Shown: positions 8,066 through 16,269, counted from the stretch's first letter. The stretch is DNA of 27,682 nt from Promethearchaeota archaeon (GCA_016839655.1 JAEOTW010000062.1:1-27682); one strand, 5' to 3'. Notes: generated by a model from the letters alone, not told the origin. A program made the numbers and translations.

Positions 8066-8992
8066 ATGAATGCCCAGAATTCCAATTTTTCGCTTACAGA
8101 AGAAGACGAATATCTTCATCCTCCCTCTAGTGAAGACAAATGGAGAGAGTCATATTATTTTAATTGGGTCGATCTAAAAAATAAGATTTCAGGTTTTTCT
8201 ACAATAGGGATTGTCCCTAATGAGAAGAAACGGGAATTTGTATATTTTTTATTCTTAAAAGAAAGAAATGAGATTTATTACAGAGAGCCAAATTTATTGA
8301 AATATGAAGAGAATATTGACTTCATGCTTAAGGATAAGAAATTATCATACAAACTTCTTATACCTTTTAAAAAATGGCAAATTCAATACAAATCACGGAA
8401 AATCATATTCGATATAACATTTGAAACAAGATTTCCCACATATTACTTTGGAGAAGACTCTTCTGCGTCATGGCACCATCATTTTGAAGCATCAGGAATA
8501 ATTAAGGGATATATGCAGTTAATAGGTGACAATCAAATTTTAATCAATGGTTTTGGTCAGCGTGATAAGAGCTGGGGATATAGAGATTGGCATCAATTTG
8601 ACAAATGGTATGCCGGTCATTTTCAATTTAAAAATTGGTCATGTACGTTCAGAAAAGATTATATTGGGAACAAAATTGATTTATCTGGACATACTTCTAA
8701 AAAGCTAGGTACTTCTAGAATTTCTAAAATAGATATTGAGACCGTTGATGATACTGACAAGTTCAATAGTCCACTTAGAGCTACATATTTTATTACAGAT
8801 GGGGAAGGAAATTCTTATACAATTAAAGCAGAAAGAATAAAAAAGGATTCATTAATAAGATTTGCAAGGGATTTTTCAGGAGGGTATACTGAACTTTTCG
8901 AACAGATGGTATTTATGAAAAATTTGGAAACGGGCGAGATAGGTTCAGGGATGATGGAACATCTACGAACTTTTTGGATATCTCAGACTTAA
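8066..8992 (+). CDS. CrtC/AttH-like (DUF7064-type) lipocalin-fold protein
   Basis: A 308-residue beta-rich protein. The central motif GFGQRDKSWGYRDW (about 171-184) is the hallmark I associate with DUF7064 and related AttH/CrtC (hydroxyneurosporene-synthase-like) double-lipocalin proteins. An upstream ASWHHHFEASG segment fits the first lipocalin repeat. Family members bind or transform hydrophobic substrates such as terpenoids, steroids or acyl compounds. Several are hydratases or isomerases and many are uncharacterised. A GAGG Shine-Dalgarno sequence lies across the preceding stop codon, so the gene is coupled to the 385-residue protein. The substrate is unknown. The assignment rests on one strong motif and on overall composition, so it should be treated as a fold-level call. 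Confidence 0.6.
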   Translation: MNAQNSNFSLTEEDEYLHPPSSEDKWRESYYFNWVDLKNKISGFSTIGIVPNEKKREFVYFLFLKERNEIYYREPNLLKYEENIDFMLKDKKLSYKLLIPFKKWQIQYKSRKIIFDITFETRFPTYYFGEDSSASWHHHFEASGIIKGYMQLIGDNQILINGFGQRDKSWGYRDWHQFDKWYAGHFQFKNWSCTFRKDYIGNKIDLSGHTSKKLGTSRISKIDIETVDDTDKFNSPLRATYFITDGEGNSYTIKAERIKKDSLIRFARDFSGGYTELFEQMVFMKNLETGEIGSGMMEHLRTFWISQT

Positions 8993-9077
8993 TTGTTAAA
9001 ATTAAACTTTATATTGTTTCAAATTTAATCTAAATTAAAGTATAAAAATATAATGAGAAGTCTAGAGGATTATAAAA

Positions 9078-9950
9078 ATGTGTAAATGGTGTTTCTCTCA
9101 TGGAACCAACGGCGAGAAATGGTATATGAATGCAAAAAATTATTCTAATCAACTTGCTGATGAAATGAATTTAAAGGATTATTTAACTGAGCAATGGCAG
9201 AATTATGAGCAAGTTTACATCAGGAAGGTTATGGGATTTTCTTCGAAAGATTTAGGATATAAATTAAAAATGCCAATAATAGGGAGAGTACTTCGAAATA
9301 AGCTTGAGGGGATGATCCATAGTGAAAAGAAAAATAGGAAGGGCATAAGAGCAGACGGTCATTTTGGCCAGGTTATACCTCTTGAGGATGGGAAAATTAT
9401 TCTCTCTGAATTAGCTGCTGAACCAATAATTTGTAATTATTGCATGTGTCGTTGGCAACGAAGAGGTGAAAAAGAAGCGGTTTGTATTAATTTTGGAGTA
9501 TTATCTGAAGTTATAGAAAAATTACCTCGCTTCATACCAAAGGATAGACCCGTAAGATTAGATCGTGAAGCCGCTGTAAAACAGTTAGAAGAAAACAATA
9601 AAAAAGGGTATATCGCTTCTGTTTGGTTCCAACCAGTACCTTATATAAATGCTATATGTTCATGTGAGAATCCAGAATGTGGTGCATTTACTCTTAGAAA
9701 TAGTTTTGATTTAAACATCATGTATAAAGCGGAGTATATAATTACATTAAATCAGGATAATTGCCAAGGATGTAGATCATGTGTTTCTTGGTGCCAAATG
9801 GATGCATTAAAATATATCCCCTCAATGAATAGAGTGATTGTTGTTCATGATAAATGTGTAGGGTGTGGTGTTTGTCGACATGCTTGTAAAAATGATGCAT
9901 TAAAATTAATTCCAAGAGAAGAATTTCCAGGATATAATGGAAAATATTAA
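9078..9950 (+). CDS. Multi-cluster iron-sulfur protein with C-terminal 2x[4Fe-4S] ferredoxin domain
   Basis: A 290-residue protein. Residues 226-275 are a classical dicluster ferredoxin domain, with C229-x2-C232-x2-C235-x3-C239 and C260-x2-C263-x2-C266-x3-C270. Upstream lie further Cys groups: an N-terminal MCKWC with SHG, a central CNYCMC (119-124) plus C136, and CSCENPEC (194-201). These could bind one or two more clusters or zinc. A GHFGQVIPLEDG segment (94-105) precedes the central Cys group and is typical of a family of 4Fe-4S proteins from anaerobes. The start is supported by the AGAGG sequence nine bases upstream. The 85-base gap before it contains a TATA-like stretch (9040-9050), so it may also have its own promoter. 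It likely passes electrons to or from an enzyme of the cassette. Confidence 0.85.
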   Translation: MCKWCFSHGTNGEKWYMNAKNYSNQLADEMNLKDYLTEQWQNYEQVYIRKVMGFSSKDLGYKLKMPIIGRVLRNKLEGMIHSEKKNRKGIRADGHFGQVIPLEDGKIILSELAAEPIICNYCMCRWQRRGEKEAVCINFGVLSEVIEKLPRFIPKDRPVRLDREAAVKQLEENNKKGYIASVWFQPVPYINAICSCENPECGAFTLRNSFDLNIMYKAEYIITLNQDNCQGCRSCVSWCQMDALKYIPSMNRVIVVHDKCVGCGVCRHACKNDALKLIPREEFPGYNGKY

Positions 9951-9962
9951 AATGGTGATATT

Positions 9963-10262
9963 ATGGGAAGTAAGTTACAAACGGTAAAATTAAAAAAACC
10001 AAAAAAGGTAAAAAGAACAAGAATTCGAATTGACTATTCAAAATGCGGCGAAGATGGGAAGATAGATCCTAGAGATTGTAGAAAATGCCTTATAGTTTGC
10101 GATCCTGCTGTTTTCATGATGCATTCTGCATTAGATCTAAATTATAAAGATCTAAATGATCCGCAAAGATGGAGAATAAATCCTCAGTGGGGATCACTTT
10201 GTACACGTTGTATGAAATGTGTTGAAATTTGTCCTGAAAAAGCTATCACAATAAAATGGTAA
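9963..10262 (+). CDS. Small dicluster ferredoxin-like protein
   Basis: A 99-residue protein with a strongly basic N terminus (residues 9-22, KLKKPKKVKRTRIR) followed by two Cys groups: C28-x10-C39-x2-C42-x3-C46 and C80-x2-C83-x2-C86-x3-C90-P. The second is a canonical [4Fe-4S] site. The first has an expanded spacing before its second Cys, and the order of Cys differs from simple ferredoxins, so cluster type is uncertain. It follows the 290-residue iron-sulfur protein by 12 bases with a good Shine-Dalgarno sequence (GGTGAT), so the two are co-transcribed. It is probably an electron-carrier subunit of the same complex. The basic tail may dock it to an acidic partner. Confidence 0.8.
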   Translation: MGSKLQTVKLKKPKKVKRTRIRIDYSKCGEDGKIDPRDCRKCLIVCDPAVFMMHSALDLNYKDLNDPQRWRINPQWGSLCTRCMKCVEICPEKAITIKW

Positions 10263-10283
10263 GTACTTGATTTTTTTATATAA

Positions 10284-11084
10284 TTAATCTAATTTCGCTT
10301 CCTTTGCAGATTTATAAAGATAGTCGTAGTAATATAATGAAGCAGGCCCAAAAGCAACATGGTCAGTTAAAACACCAAAATATGATACTTTTTTGGGGAA
10401 AAAACTTTCTGAAAGCATAATAAAGGCATCTTCTCCTTCATCAATAATAACTGCACTTCCAAATATTTGATCTCTCCATCTTATTTCACAAAGAGAATTG
10501 TATTTCTTTATTAGGGTTCGGAACTTCTTATCTTCTAAAGCTTCAGCTTCTATAAGAAGTCTTAAATCAGTTACGCCTCGAGCTCTCGCTTTTTTTATAT
10601 CTTCAAAAAACACTTCCAAAAATTCATATTTAGTAGAGACAAGATATATTGAAGTCTTTGCTAAATTTATAAGATTTAATGCTTTATTAATACACACATC
10701 TCTACCACGATGAATGTAAAGAGCAATCTTTATTGGAGTATCGTGAGATTGATAAATGGGGGACAAAGTATTGATTATTCTACCTGAATGTTCATTAAAA
10801 CTATCACTATATTGTTTCTTTGCAATAACCAATGCTTCATCAGGACTTTTAGCGAAATAACGACTGGGTCTCGATTCCTCTTCCTTAATAATCCACATTT
10901 TTTCTTTTTCTAGTTGAGTTAAAATGTTATAAATCCTCGAATATGGGACACCTGAAGCGTCGGAAAGTTCTCTTGCATCCATAGGACCTTTACTTATTAA
11001 TGTGAGATATATTGAAATTTCATAATCGGTAAGACCTATTGATTTTAAAGATTCTTTTACATTGTCTGGTATTTCATTTGACAA
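10284..11084 (-). CDS. TrmB-family transcriptional regulator
   Basis: A 266-residue protein. The N-terminal winged helix (about 10-75) shows the TrmB pattern: LKSIGLTDYEISIYLTL, then ARELSDASGVPYSRIYNIL, then LEKEKMWI. The rest (about 110-260) resembles the PLD-like C-terminal effector domain of the family, which binds sugars or other small ligands in characterised members. It is convergent with the ferredoxin cassette, whose last stop is 21 bases away, so it is a candidate regulator of that cassette or of its own neighbours. A GAGGGA sequence lies upstream of the ATG. The ligand cannot be told from the sequence, and no clear operator palindrome stands out. Confidence 0.85.
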   Translation of the reverse strand: MSNEIPDNVKESLKSIGLTDYEISIYLTLISKGPMDARELSDASGVPYSRIYNILTQLEKEKMWIIKEEESRPSRYFAKSPDEALVIAKKQYSDSFNEHSGRIINTLSPIYQSHDTPIKIALYIHRGRDVCINKALNLINLAKTSIYLVSTKYEFLEVFFEDIKKARARGVTDLRLLIEAEALEDKKFRTLIKKYNSLCEIRWRDQIFGSAVIIDEGEDAFIMLSESFFPKKVSYFGVLTDHVAFGPASLYYYDYLYKSAKEAKLD

Positions 11085-11274
11085 TTTTTTATCCCTCTTA
11101 CATTTATATTATGGTTTGAAAGAAGTTCTATATAAAATAATAATATTATGGATAGTATTAATATTATATCTCCTTAAAACTAGTAGTGGTTGAAATTGCT
11201 AAGTAGGAAAAAAGTGTTGGTGTTTGTAATTAAATTCTTAATAATTTCGATTTTTCACTAGAGTGTAGTCTGAA

Positions 11275-11832
11275 TTAGATAATGACGAATGATAACGATG
11301 ATAAAATATTTATAATCCCCGTAATTAAATAGAGAAGCCTCCAATGTACTCCAAATAGAGTAAATAATCCATACGAAATTGCTACCCAAGCCAATGCACT
11401 TAGTGGTACAATTAATTTATATCGACTTTTTTGATACTTTTCACTTACTATGTTAGAAGTATATCTGTTAATTGTAGGAATTAAGAAGGCGATTGAAGCA
11501 CTCATGATAATAAAAAATAGTATAACTATTTCCCATGCTGTAATTAAACTTGCAAATATGCAACAAAAACCTATTAATATTATTCCTATGATGATAAACT
11601 GTTCTTTAAGTATTTTTTCTATCCATCTTAATGAAATAATCAATATGATTGTAAACGCTATAAAACTCAGAGACATTAAAAGTGAAAATGCAACAGGATT
11701 AAAATAAAATGACCAATGACTCTCAAAAATTTGAATATTTAAGAAATATAGAAGATTGTATACAAGTCCTGAAAAAATACTAGTGATAGTTGCGATGGGT
11801 ATAAAAAATTTAAAAATTGTAAGTTTCTGCAT
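11275..11832 (-). CDS. Six-helix membrane protein, possibly a half-size MFS-like protein
   Basis: A 185-residue protein made of about six hydrophobic helices with short polar loops. A basic loop between helices 2 and 3 (RWIEKILKEQ) and a WRLLYLITGIIN last helix recall the N-terminal half of MFS transporters, but motif A is not clearly conserved. After the stop codon the frame carries only about 14 more sense codons, and no second six-helix half follows in the 190 bases up to the TrmB gene. It is therefore either a true half-size protein that would need to dimerise or a truncated transporter. It starts with an ATG, with a TATA-like TTTATATTA about 15-25 bases upstream. A solo six-helix family unrelated to MFS is equally possible. 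Confidence 0.55.
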   Translation of the reverse strand: MQKLTIFKFFIPIATITSIFSGLVYNLLYFLNIQIFESHWSFYFNPVAFSLLMSLSFIAFTIILIISLRWIEKILKEQFIIIGIILIGFCCIFASLITAWEIVILFFIIMSASIAFLIPTINRYTSNIVSEKYQKSRYKLIVPLSALAWVAISYGLFTLFGVHWRLLYLITGIINILSSLSFVII

Positions 11833-11937
11833 AATTAATCATTTTAATATAAACTCCTTAAAAAGTTTTTTTTTAAAAAAAAAAATTATTCATAATAAAG
11901 ATCCTATTAATCTTGATTATAAGAGGTTATTAAAACC

Positions 11938-11968
11938 AGACAATCTTCAATAAAAGAATTGATTGTCT
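11938..11968 (+). repeat. Perfect 8-bp inverted repeat upstream of the large repeat protein
   Basis: AGACAATC at 11938-11945 is matched by GATTGTCT at 11961-11968 with a 15-base spacer, followed by a short T run. It lies 47 bases before the ATG at 12016. It could be an operator for a dimeric regulator, a hairpin in the 5' leader, or a weak terminator. The position between divergent genes favours a regulatory site. Confidence 0.4.
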
Positions 11969-12015
11969 TTTAAGTGGAAATATTTAATAATATTATACAA
12001 TTCAAAATATTTATT

Positions 12016-14073
12016 ATGCAATACAAATCTAAAATAAACTTATCATTAATTCTATTAATTATTGGATTAGGACTTATCCCTACAGGATTTTTCATTAAAG
12101 AATATCTAAGAGACGACGTCAATTCACAAACAACACCTTTTTTGATTGCTTTAGAAGAGGAAGTTAACGATGATATAGAAGCTAATTATCTAGGATTAGG
12201 ATTTTATGATATCATTCCCGCAATATATGAAGAACATATTCAAGATATTGAATATGATTATGTACGTATTTATGGGATACCCTCAACTTTATTATATCTT
12301 AAAAATGTAACTCTTGAAAATTTACCTGCATATATTAATGCATCTAGAGCAGCTTCAGCTATAGCTAGTACAATATCAACTATTAGAAATATAAACATAA
12401 CAACATCGACATTTGCTAGGGAGGCTGTTTTCAATAATTTTGCATTAAAAGATGAGTACTTTACTACAATAGAAGGAGTTTCAGAGTATATGACAGGAGG
12501 TACTGAAAGCCTTAACTACACTACTGATGCTGTTACTTATTTACTACTCGGGAGAGATTATGGTGGTACTTTATATCCAGGATTGATACAGGATGTTGTT
12601 TATGGAACAGATCTTTTAGATTGGCTCGATTTTTACTATGATGCTGAAGCAGATATAGGAACAAATAGATCATTAATGGAAACGGTCTATGATTGTAATT
12701 GGTCATCTGGTCAGCTCCAAAATCTTTCAGCTTATATTACAACTTATCTATGGGATGTTTTTGTAAAGAGTGATTATACACCATTGGATCTTGATACTTA
12801 TTCTGAAAGAGTCTTTTATGACCAATGGGCTAATGGTACTTGGATATCAACCGGATTCGATTTGATACACTTTAGTGAATATATTACATCAAGTGTAACA
12901 GGTTTAGAAGTAGGTAGGACTACTCCAACAAATATCAATTATACTTCCGCTATTAATCTCTGGGATCCGTTGAATACGTCATCATATGTTAACGATGAGG
13001 GGATTATAAAATGGTTCGCAGCTCTTAATGGAAATGCATCAGCTGAAAATGAACTTAAAGCTACTTTTCAATTAAATACTGCATCGATGACTAGGTTATA
13101 TTCATGGTTATTTGGGGCTGTAAGAAATAATTTAGTTCATCTAATCTATCCTCTTCCAGCACCAATAGGAATCGGAATCCCAATAACAGAATTATCTAAT
13201 ACTTTATATGCTGAGCAATGGGCTAACGGTACATACATAGCAGAGGGTTTTGATCTAATTGAAGATGTGAAACCATTTGAAATCGGAATTCCTACGAAAT
13301 CGAATATCTCATTATCATCCACAATTGCTCTCCTTGACTCATCAAACACCAGTTCTTTTATAGATCGAGATGGAATTATTAGATGGATTGATGCATATGA
13401 AGGAGATACCACAGCTCAGACTGAACTTATCGACAGGTTTAATTTAGAAGATTTAAACCAATTAAATTTGATAAATAACTGGTTATTTGACACATTTAGA
13501 TATAATATTACACCTGCAATTAGTAGGCGCTATACTGGCATTAGTATGTCCATTTTTGCTCAATTTGAGTTTTACCGTCAATGGGCAGATGGAGTACTTT
13601 ATGACACTGGATTGGATATAGGACCATTTCAAGGATTGACTTCTATTAGTGGATGGGAGGTTGGCATTCCAACAGATACTAATATTGATGAATTTACAGC
13701 TTATTTGTTATGGGATCAAGATGATGATTATTCCTTTGCTAATTGGAAAGGTATATCATTCTGGTATGAAGCAATGAGTAATCAAGGTATATACAACTTC
13801 TTAGAACAATACTATGATACAACTGAAATAAGAATAGGGCAAAACTATTATAATTCATCATTAAGTATTGCTCAATTTGATACAATTTTAGCATGGATAG
13901 TTAATATCCGAGATAATTTTGTGTTAAATAATATATTAAACTTGGGAAATCTTCCAGTAGACAGCTATACGTTAGGAAATAATATCTTCTTCATGTTTAC
14001 AATAGCAGGAGGAGTTATTAGTGGAATTGGAGTTCTTGGTATTGTAGTCTTAATAATAACAAAACGAAAATAA
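12016..14073 (+). CDS. Large double-anchored ectodomain protein with four internal repeats; CD36/LIMP-2-like topology
   Basis: A 685-residue protein. It has an N-terminal membrane anchor (about 7-28, LILLIIGLGLIPTGFF), a ~620-residue outside domain rich in NxS/T sequons, and a C-terminal membrane helix (about 657-682) ending in KRK. The ectodomain holds repeats: QWANG (270-274), QWANG (401-405) and QWADG (522-526). Each is followed by an LEVG/FEIG/WEVG motif, an LWD or LLD turn, an SS[YF]/YSF segment, a GI..W helix and a WLF/WIV helix. A degenerate first copy spans about 136-251. Two membrane anchors around one ectodomain, and the P-x-G at the end of the first helix, recall eukaryotic CD36/LIMP-2 proteins; this is a weak, topology-level similarity. 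A GTG at 11974 could add 14 residues, but the ATG gives a normal signal anchor. Confidence 0.7.
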   Translation: MQYKSKINLSLILLIIGLGLIPTGFFIKEYLRDDVNSQTTPFLIALEEEVNDDIEANYLGLGFYDIIPAIYEEHIQDIEYDYVRIYGIPSTLLYLKNVTLENLPAYINASRAASAIASTISTIRNINITTSTFAREAVFNNFALKDEYFTTIEGVSEYMTGGTESLNYTTDAVTYLLLGRDYGGTLYPGLIQDVVYGTDLLDWLDFYYDAEADIGTNRSLMETVYDCNWSSGQLQNLSAYITTYLWDVFVKSDYTPLDLDTYSERVFYDQWANGTWISTGFDLIHFSEYITSSVTGLEVGRTTPTNINYTSAINLWDPLNTSSYVNDEGIIKWFAALNGNASAENELKATFQLNTASMTRLYSWLFGAVRNNLVHLIYPLPAPIGIGIPITELSNTLYAEQWANGTYIAEGFDLIEDVKPFEIGIPTKSNISLSSTIALLDSSNTSSFIDRDGIIRWIDAYEGDTTAQTELIDRFNLEDLNQLNLINNWLFDTFRYNITPAISRRYTGISMSIFAQFEFYRQWADGVLYDTGLDIGPFQGLTSISGWEVGIPTDTNIDEFTAYLLWDQDDDYSFANWKGISFWYEAMSNQGIYNFLEQYYDTTEIRIGQNYYNSSLSIAQFDTILAWIVNIRDNFVLNNILNLGNLPVDSYTLGNNIFFMFTIAGGVISGIGVLGIVVLIITKRK

Positions 14074-14083
14074 AGGCATATCA

Positions 14084-14107
14084 TTTTTTTTGCTTCTTTT
14101 TTTATTT
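14084..14107 (+). terminator. T-rich archaeal terminator
   Basis: Two T tracts (T8 and then a TTCTTTTTTTATTT stretch) begin about 10 bases after the stop codon of the large repeat protein. Archaeal RNA polymerase terminates on oligo-T stretches without needing a hairpin, and this is the strongest such stretch in the window. Confidence 0.55.
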
Positions 14108-14360
14108 ACTTTAAAATAATAAGCTGTACTTCTATACTATTTAATTGAATTAAATATGTAATTATTTTTTAAATGATAATTTTGAATTGGTGAAAAAAGA
14201 TAATTAGAGAAAGAATATTAATAGATTGATATATCAAATTACAGTTTTATTGACATAAGATTGTAATAATATAAACAAAATTTTGCAAAAAAAAAATAAA
14301 ATCGAAGTTTTAATTAAAAAAAATTTGATAAATGATTAAGCATATTTAATAATTAAAAAA

Positions 14361-14376
14361 AATATTTATAAAAAAG
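14361..14376 (+). promoter_or_regulatory. TATA-like box for the Lrp/AsnC gene
   Basis: AATATTTATAAAAAAG is preceded by an A-rich stretch that could serve as a BRE. The box is centred about 40 bases before the ATG at 14408. It predicts a transcription start near 14395 and a short leader without a Shine-Dalgarno sequence. Confidence 0.45.
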
Positions 14377-14407
14377 AATAAAAAGTACAATATGTGAATT
14401 AAGCATT

Positions 14408-14827
14408 ATGGATATTGTAGATCTTAAAATTCTGGAACTACTTAAAGATGACAGTAGGATGTCTTTTAATGATATTTCTCAAAATGTAGGAAAGACTGAA
14501 GCAACAGTTAGAAGAAGAGTTAAAAAATTAAAAGATGAGGGAATCATTAAAAAATTTACTATTGAATATCGTATTGATAATAAACCACGTACTAGAGCAA
14601 CAGTAAAAGTAGAACCAGATTTCAAAGAAATTAAAAGAATATTGAAAGAATTATTAGATATCGAAGAAATAACAAATATTTGGAGACTTTCTGGGGATTG
14701 TGGGTTGTTTATGAAAGTCGAAATTGAATCGATTGAAAAATTTAATCCTTTAATTGAAGAAAAAATATCTCAAATTAAAGGTGTAAAGATTGTCGAGACG
14801 TGTTTCATAACAGATGTTATAAAATAA
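14408..14827 (+). CDS. Lrp/AsnC-family transcriptional regulator
   Basis: A 139-residue protein with an N-terminal winged helix (about 1-60; LKILELLKDDSRMSFNDIS, then VGKTEATVRRRVKKLKDEGII) and a C-terminal RAM/ACT-like effector domain (about 65-139). Both match single-domain-pair Lrp/AsnC proteins in order and length. These regulators form octamers or dimers of dimers and respond to amino acids or related metabolites. It stands alone between a terminator and a convergent gene, so its targets are probably elsewhere, apart from likely self-regulation. Confidence 0.9.
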   Translation: MDIVDLKILELLKDDSRMSFNDISQNVGKTEATVRRRVKKLKDEGIIKKFTIEYRIDNKPRTRATVKVEPDFKEIKRILKELLDIEEITNIWRLSGDCGLFMKVEIESIEKFNPLIEEKISQIKGVKIVETCFITDVIK

Positions 14828-14895
14828 AACCTACCTGATATAATTCAAGATTAGAATCAGGAGAATAAAAGATAAAGGATTTTTCTATGCAGTTT

Positions 14896-16269
14896 TTATT
14901 TTTCTAATAGTTTATTGATTATATCAATTCTTTTTTTTGTTTTCTTTAAATCCCCCTGTAGTTTCTTTGATCTTTTTTCATATTCATCTTTATTAAGTTT
15001 TCCAGATGTATGTTTCTTATCAATGAATTTCATTAGATCTTGAACAGAAGTTAATTTTGTTTCAAGGCCTTGTTTTTCATTTCTTAATTCTTTTTTAGTT
15101 TTACCCTTGGTTTTAAGTTTAGGTGGGGGTTCTAAGGTTTCTTCTGTTTCAGAGTCTTCTTTTTTTAAACTATCTGGTTTAGGAGGTAACGCCGTTAGAG
15201 TAGGTTCTTCTAGGGTTAATATATCATCACTCGTTTGTTCATCAATTCGAGGTGGTTCACTTTCAACTGGTGAAATTTGATCTGGATTTGTTGAATTTTG
15301 CAAAAGTCCTGAGTCTTTATTTTCATATATTTCTCCTTCTGACTCAATTGCTTTTTCAATTAATTTATTTATTGTAGATTGGATCGTATTAATTTGATTT
15401 TGAAATATTTTCAATAGCTCCACTAATTCACTTTTTTTCGTAATTTTCATTGAAAAATCAATATCAATAGTTCTTTTTTCTGAAGTTACATAAGAAGACG
15501 ATAATCTAGGTTCTTCTGATACTTCTTGTGAGGTAATTGATGTTTGAGGAATTGGTACAGGTACATCTAAATTCGCTCTTATTTCCATTCGATAATCAGA
15601 AATGAGCCATTTAAAAATATTTAATGCTAATTGGGGATTATCATTACACTGAAAACCTCCTCCTACTTTATCCCTAAATAACTCATAACTTCCAATACAG
15701 CAAACTCTTCCTTTTTCGGGTTCAGATACACATAGAAGTGGACATGAGAATGGTTCAGAACTTTCATTTGAATCTGCTATTGAAAACGCGCCGCTTCCAA
15801 TAACCGAAAGTGAAGACCCAGATCGGTAACAGAGAGTACCTATTCCACTAGTTACTGGATGAGGTATATTAAATACAGAAATTAAAGGAATATTTTCTAA
15901 TCCTAAATTAATTTTATTATCTAAAACTTGATCATTTTCAAATGCAATGCCAAATTGCTCCGAAATCTCAGATAAATTACTCCCACGTCCTCTATCTCCT
16001 CCTGCATGAGATAGTAATAATAAACCTCCTCCAGAATTTTTCACCCAATTTACAATTGCTGTAATTTCCATTGATGAAAGTCTAGCAAAATCAGGACAGA
16101 CAAAAACAAGTATATCATAAGGTGTTAAGGAATCTTCGGTAATTGGCACTTCTAAAAAATTATAACAAACAAAATCATTTGAATTTAGATAATCTCGAAT
16201 TTCAGTAAGATTTTCATCAATTCTTCCTCTTGGTTTATGAGATACATCAAACGCTATATGATATGGCAT
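14896..16269 (-). CDS. GIFT-domain protein resembling the N-terminal domain of eukaryotic IFT52, with C-terminal coiled coil
   Basis: A 457-residue protein. Residues about 1-228 read like the GIFT (GldG/IFT52) domain: YDILVFVCPDFARLS (51-65), a long helix, then GGGLLLLSHAGGDRG (80-94). After these come LSEISEQFGIAFENDQVLDN (99-118), IPHPVTSGIG (135-144), a GSSLSVIG strand, and finally a NIFKWL helix (217-222). The order and spacing follow the IFT52 N-terminal domain as I remember it (LLEE-GI-NND, HP-E motifs). The middle (230-385) is low-complexity with one helical stretch (278-311) and Pro/Glu-rich segments. Residues about 386-457 form a Lys/Glu-rich coiled coil with a GKLNKDEYEKR turn. GIFT domains also occur in bacterial gliding and ABC-transport proteins, so this shows the superfamily, not a flagellar role. 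The ATG lacks a Shine-Dalgarno sequence. Confidence 0.7.
   Translation of the reverse strand: MPYHIAFDVSHKPRGRIDENLTEIRDYLNSNDFVCYNFLEVPITEDSLTPYDILVFVCPDFARLSSMEITAIVNWVKNSGGGLLLLSHAGGDRGRGSNLSEISEQFGIAFENDQVLDNKINLGLENIPLISVFNIPHPVTSGIGTLCYRSGSSLSVIGSGAFSIADSNESSEPFSCPLLCVSEPEKGRVCCIGSYELFRDKVGGGFQCNDNPQLALNIFKWLISDYRMEIRANLDVPVPIPQTSITSQEVSEEPRLSSSYVTSEKRTIDIDFSMKITKKSELVELLKIFQNQINTIQSTINKLIEKAIESEGEIYENKDSGLLQNSTNPDQISPVESEPPRIDEQTSDDILTLEEPTLTALPPKPDSLKKEDSETEETLEPPPKLKTKGKTKKELRNEKQGLETKLTSVQDLMKFIDKKHTSGKLNKDEYEKRSKKLQGDLKKTKKRIDIINKLLEK

Larger units (their letters stand above)
14074..14407. other. 334-base intergenic region, extremely AT-rich
   Basis: No coding frame is visible. 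The left end holds the T-rich terminator of the repeat-protein gene. The right end holds the promoter of the Lrp/AsnC gene. The middle is homopolymer-rich A/T sequence, including an A9 run near 14287-14295, with no clear repeat or palindrome. Confidence 0.6.

Noticed and set aside
11974..12015. Upstream GTG start for the large ectodomain protein
   Set aside because: It adds 14 residues before a normal signal anchor that begins well at the ATG, and there is no Shine-Dalgarno sequence before it.
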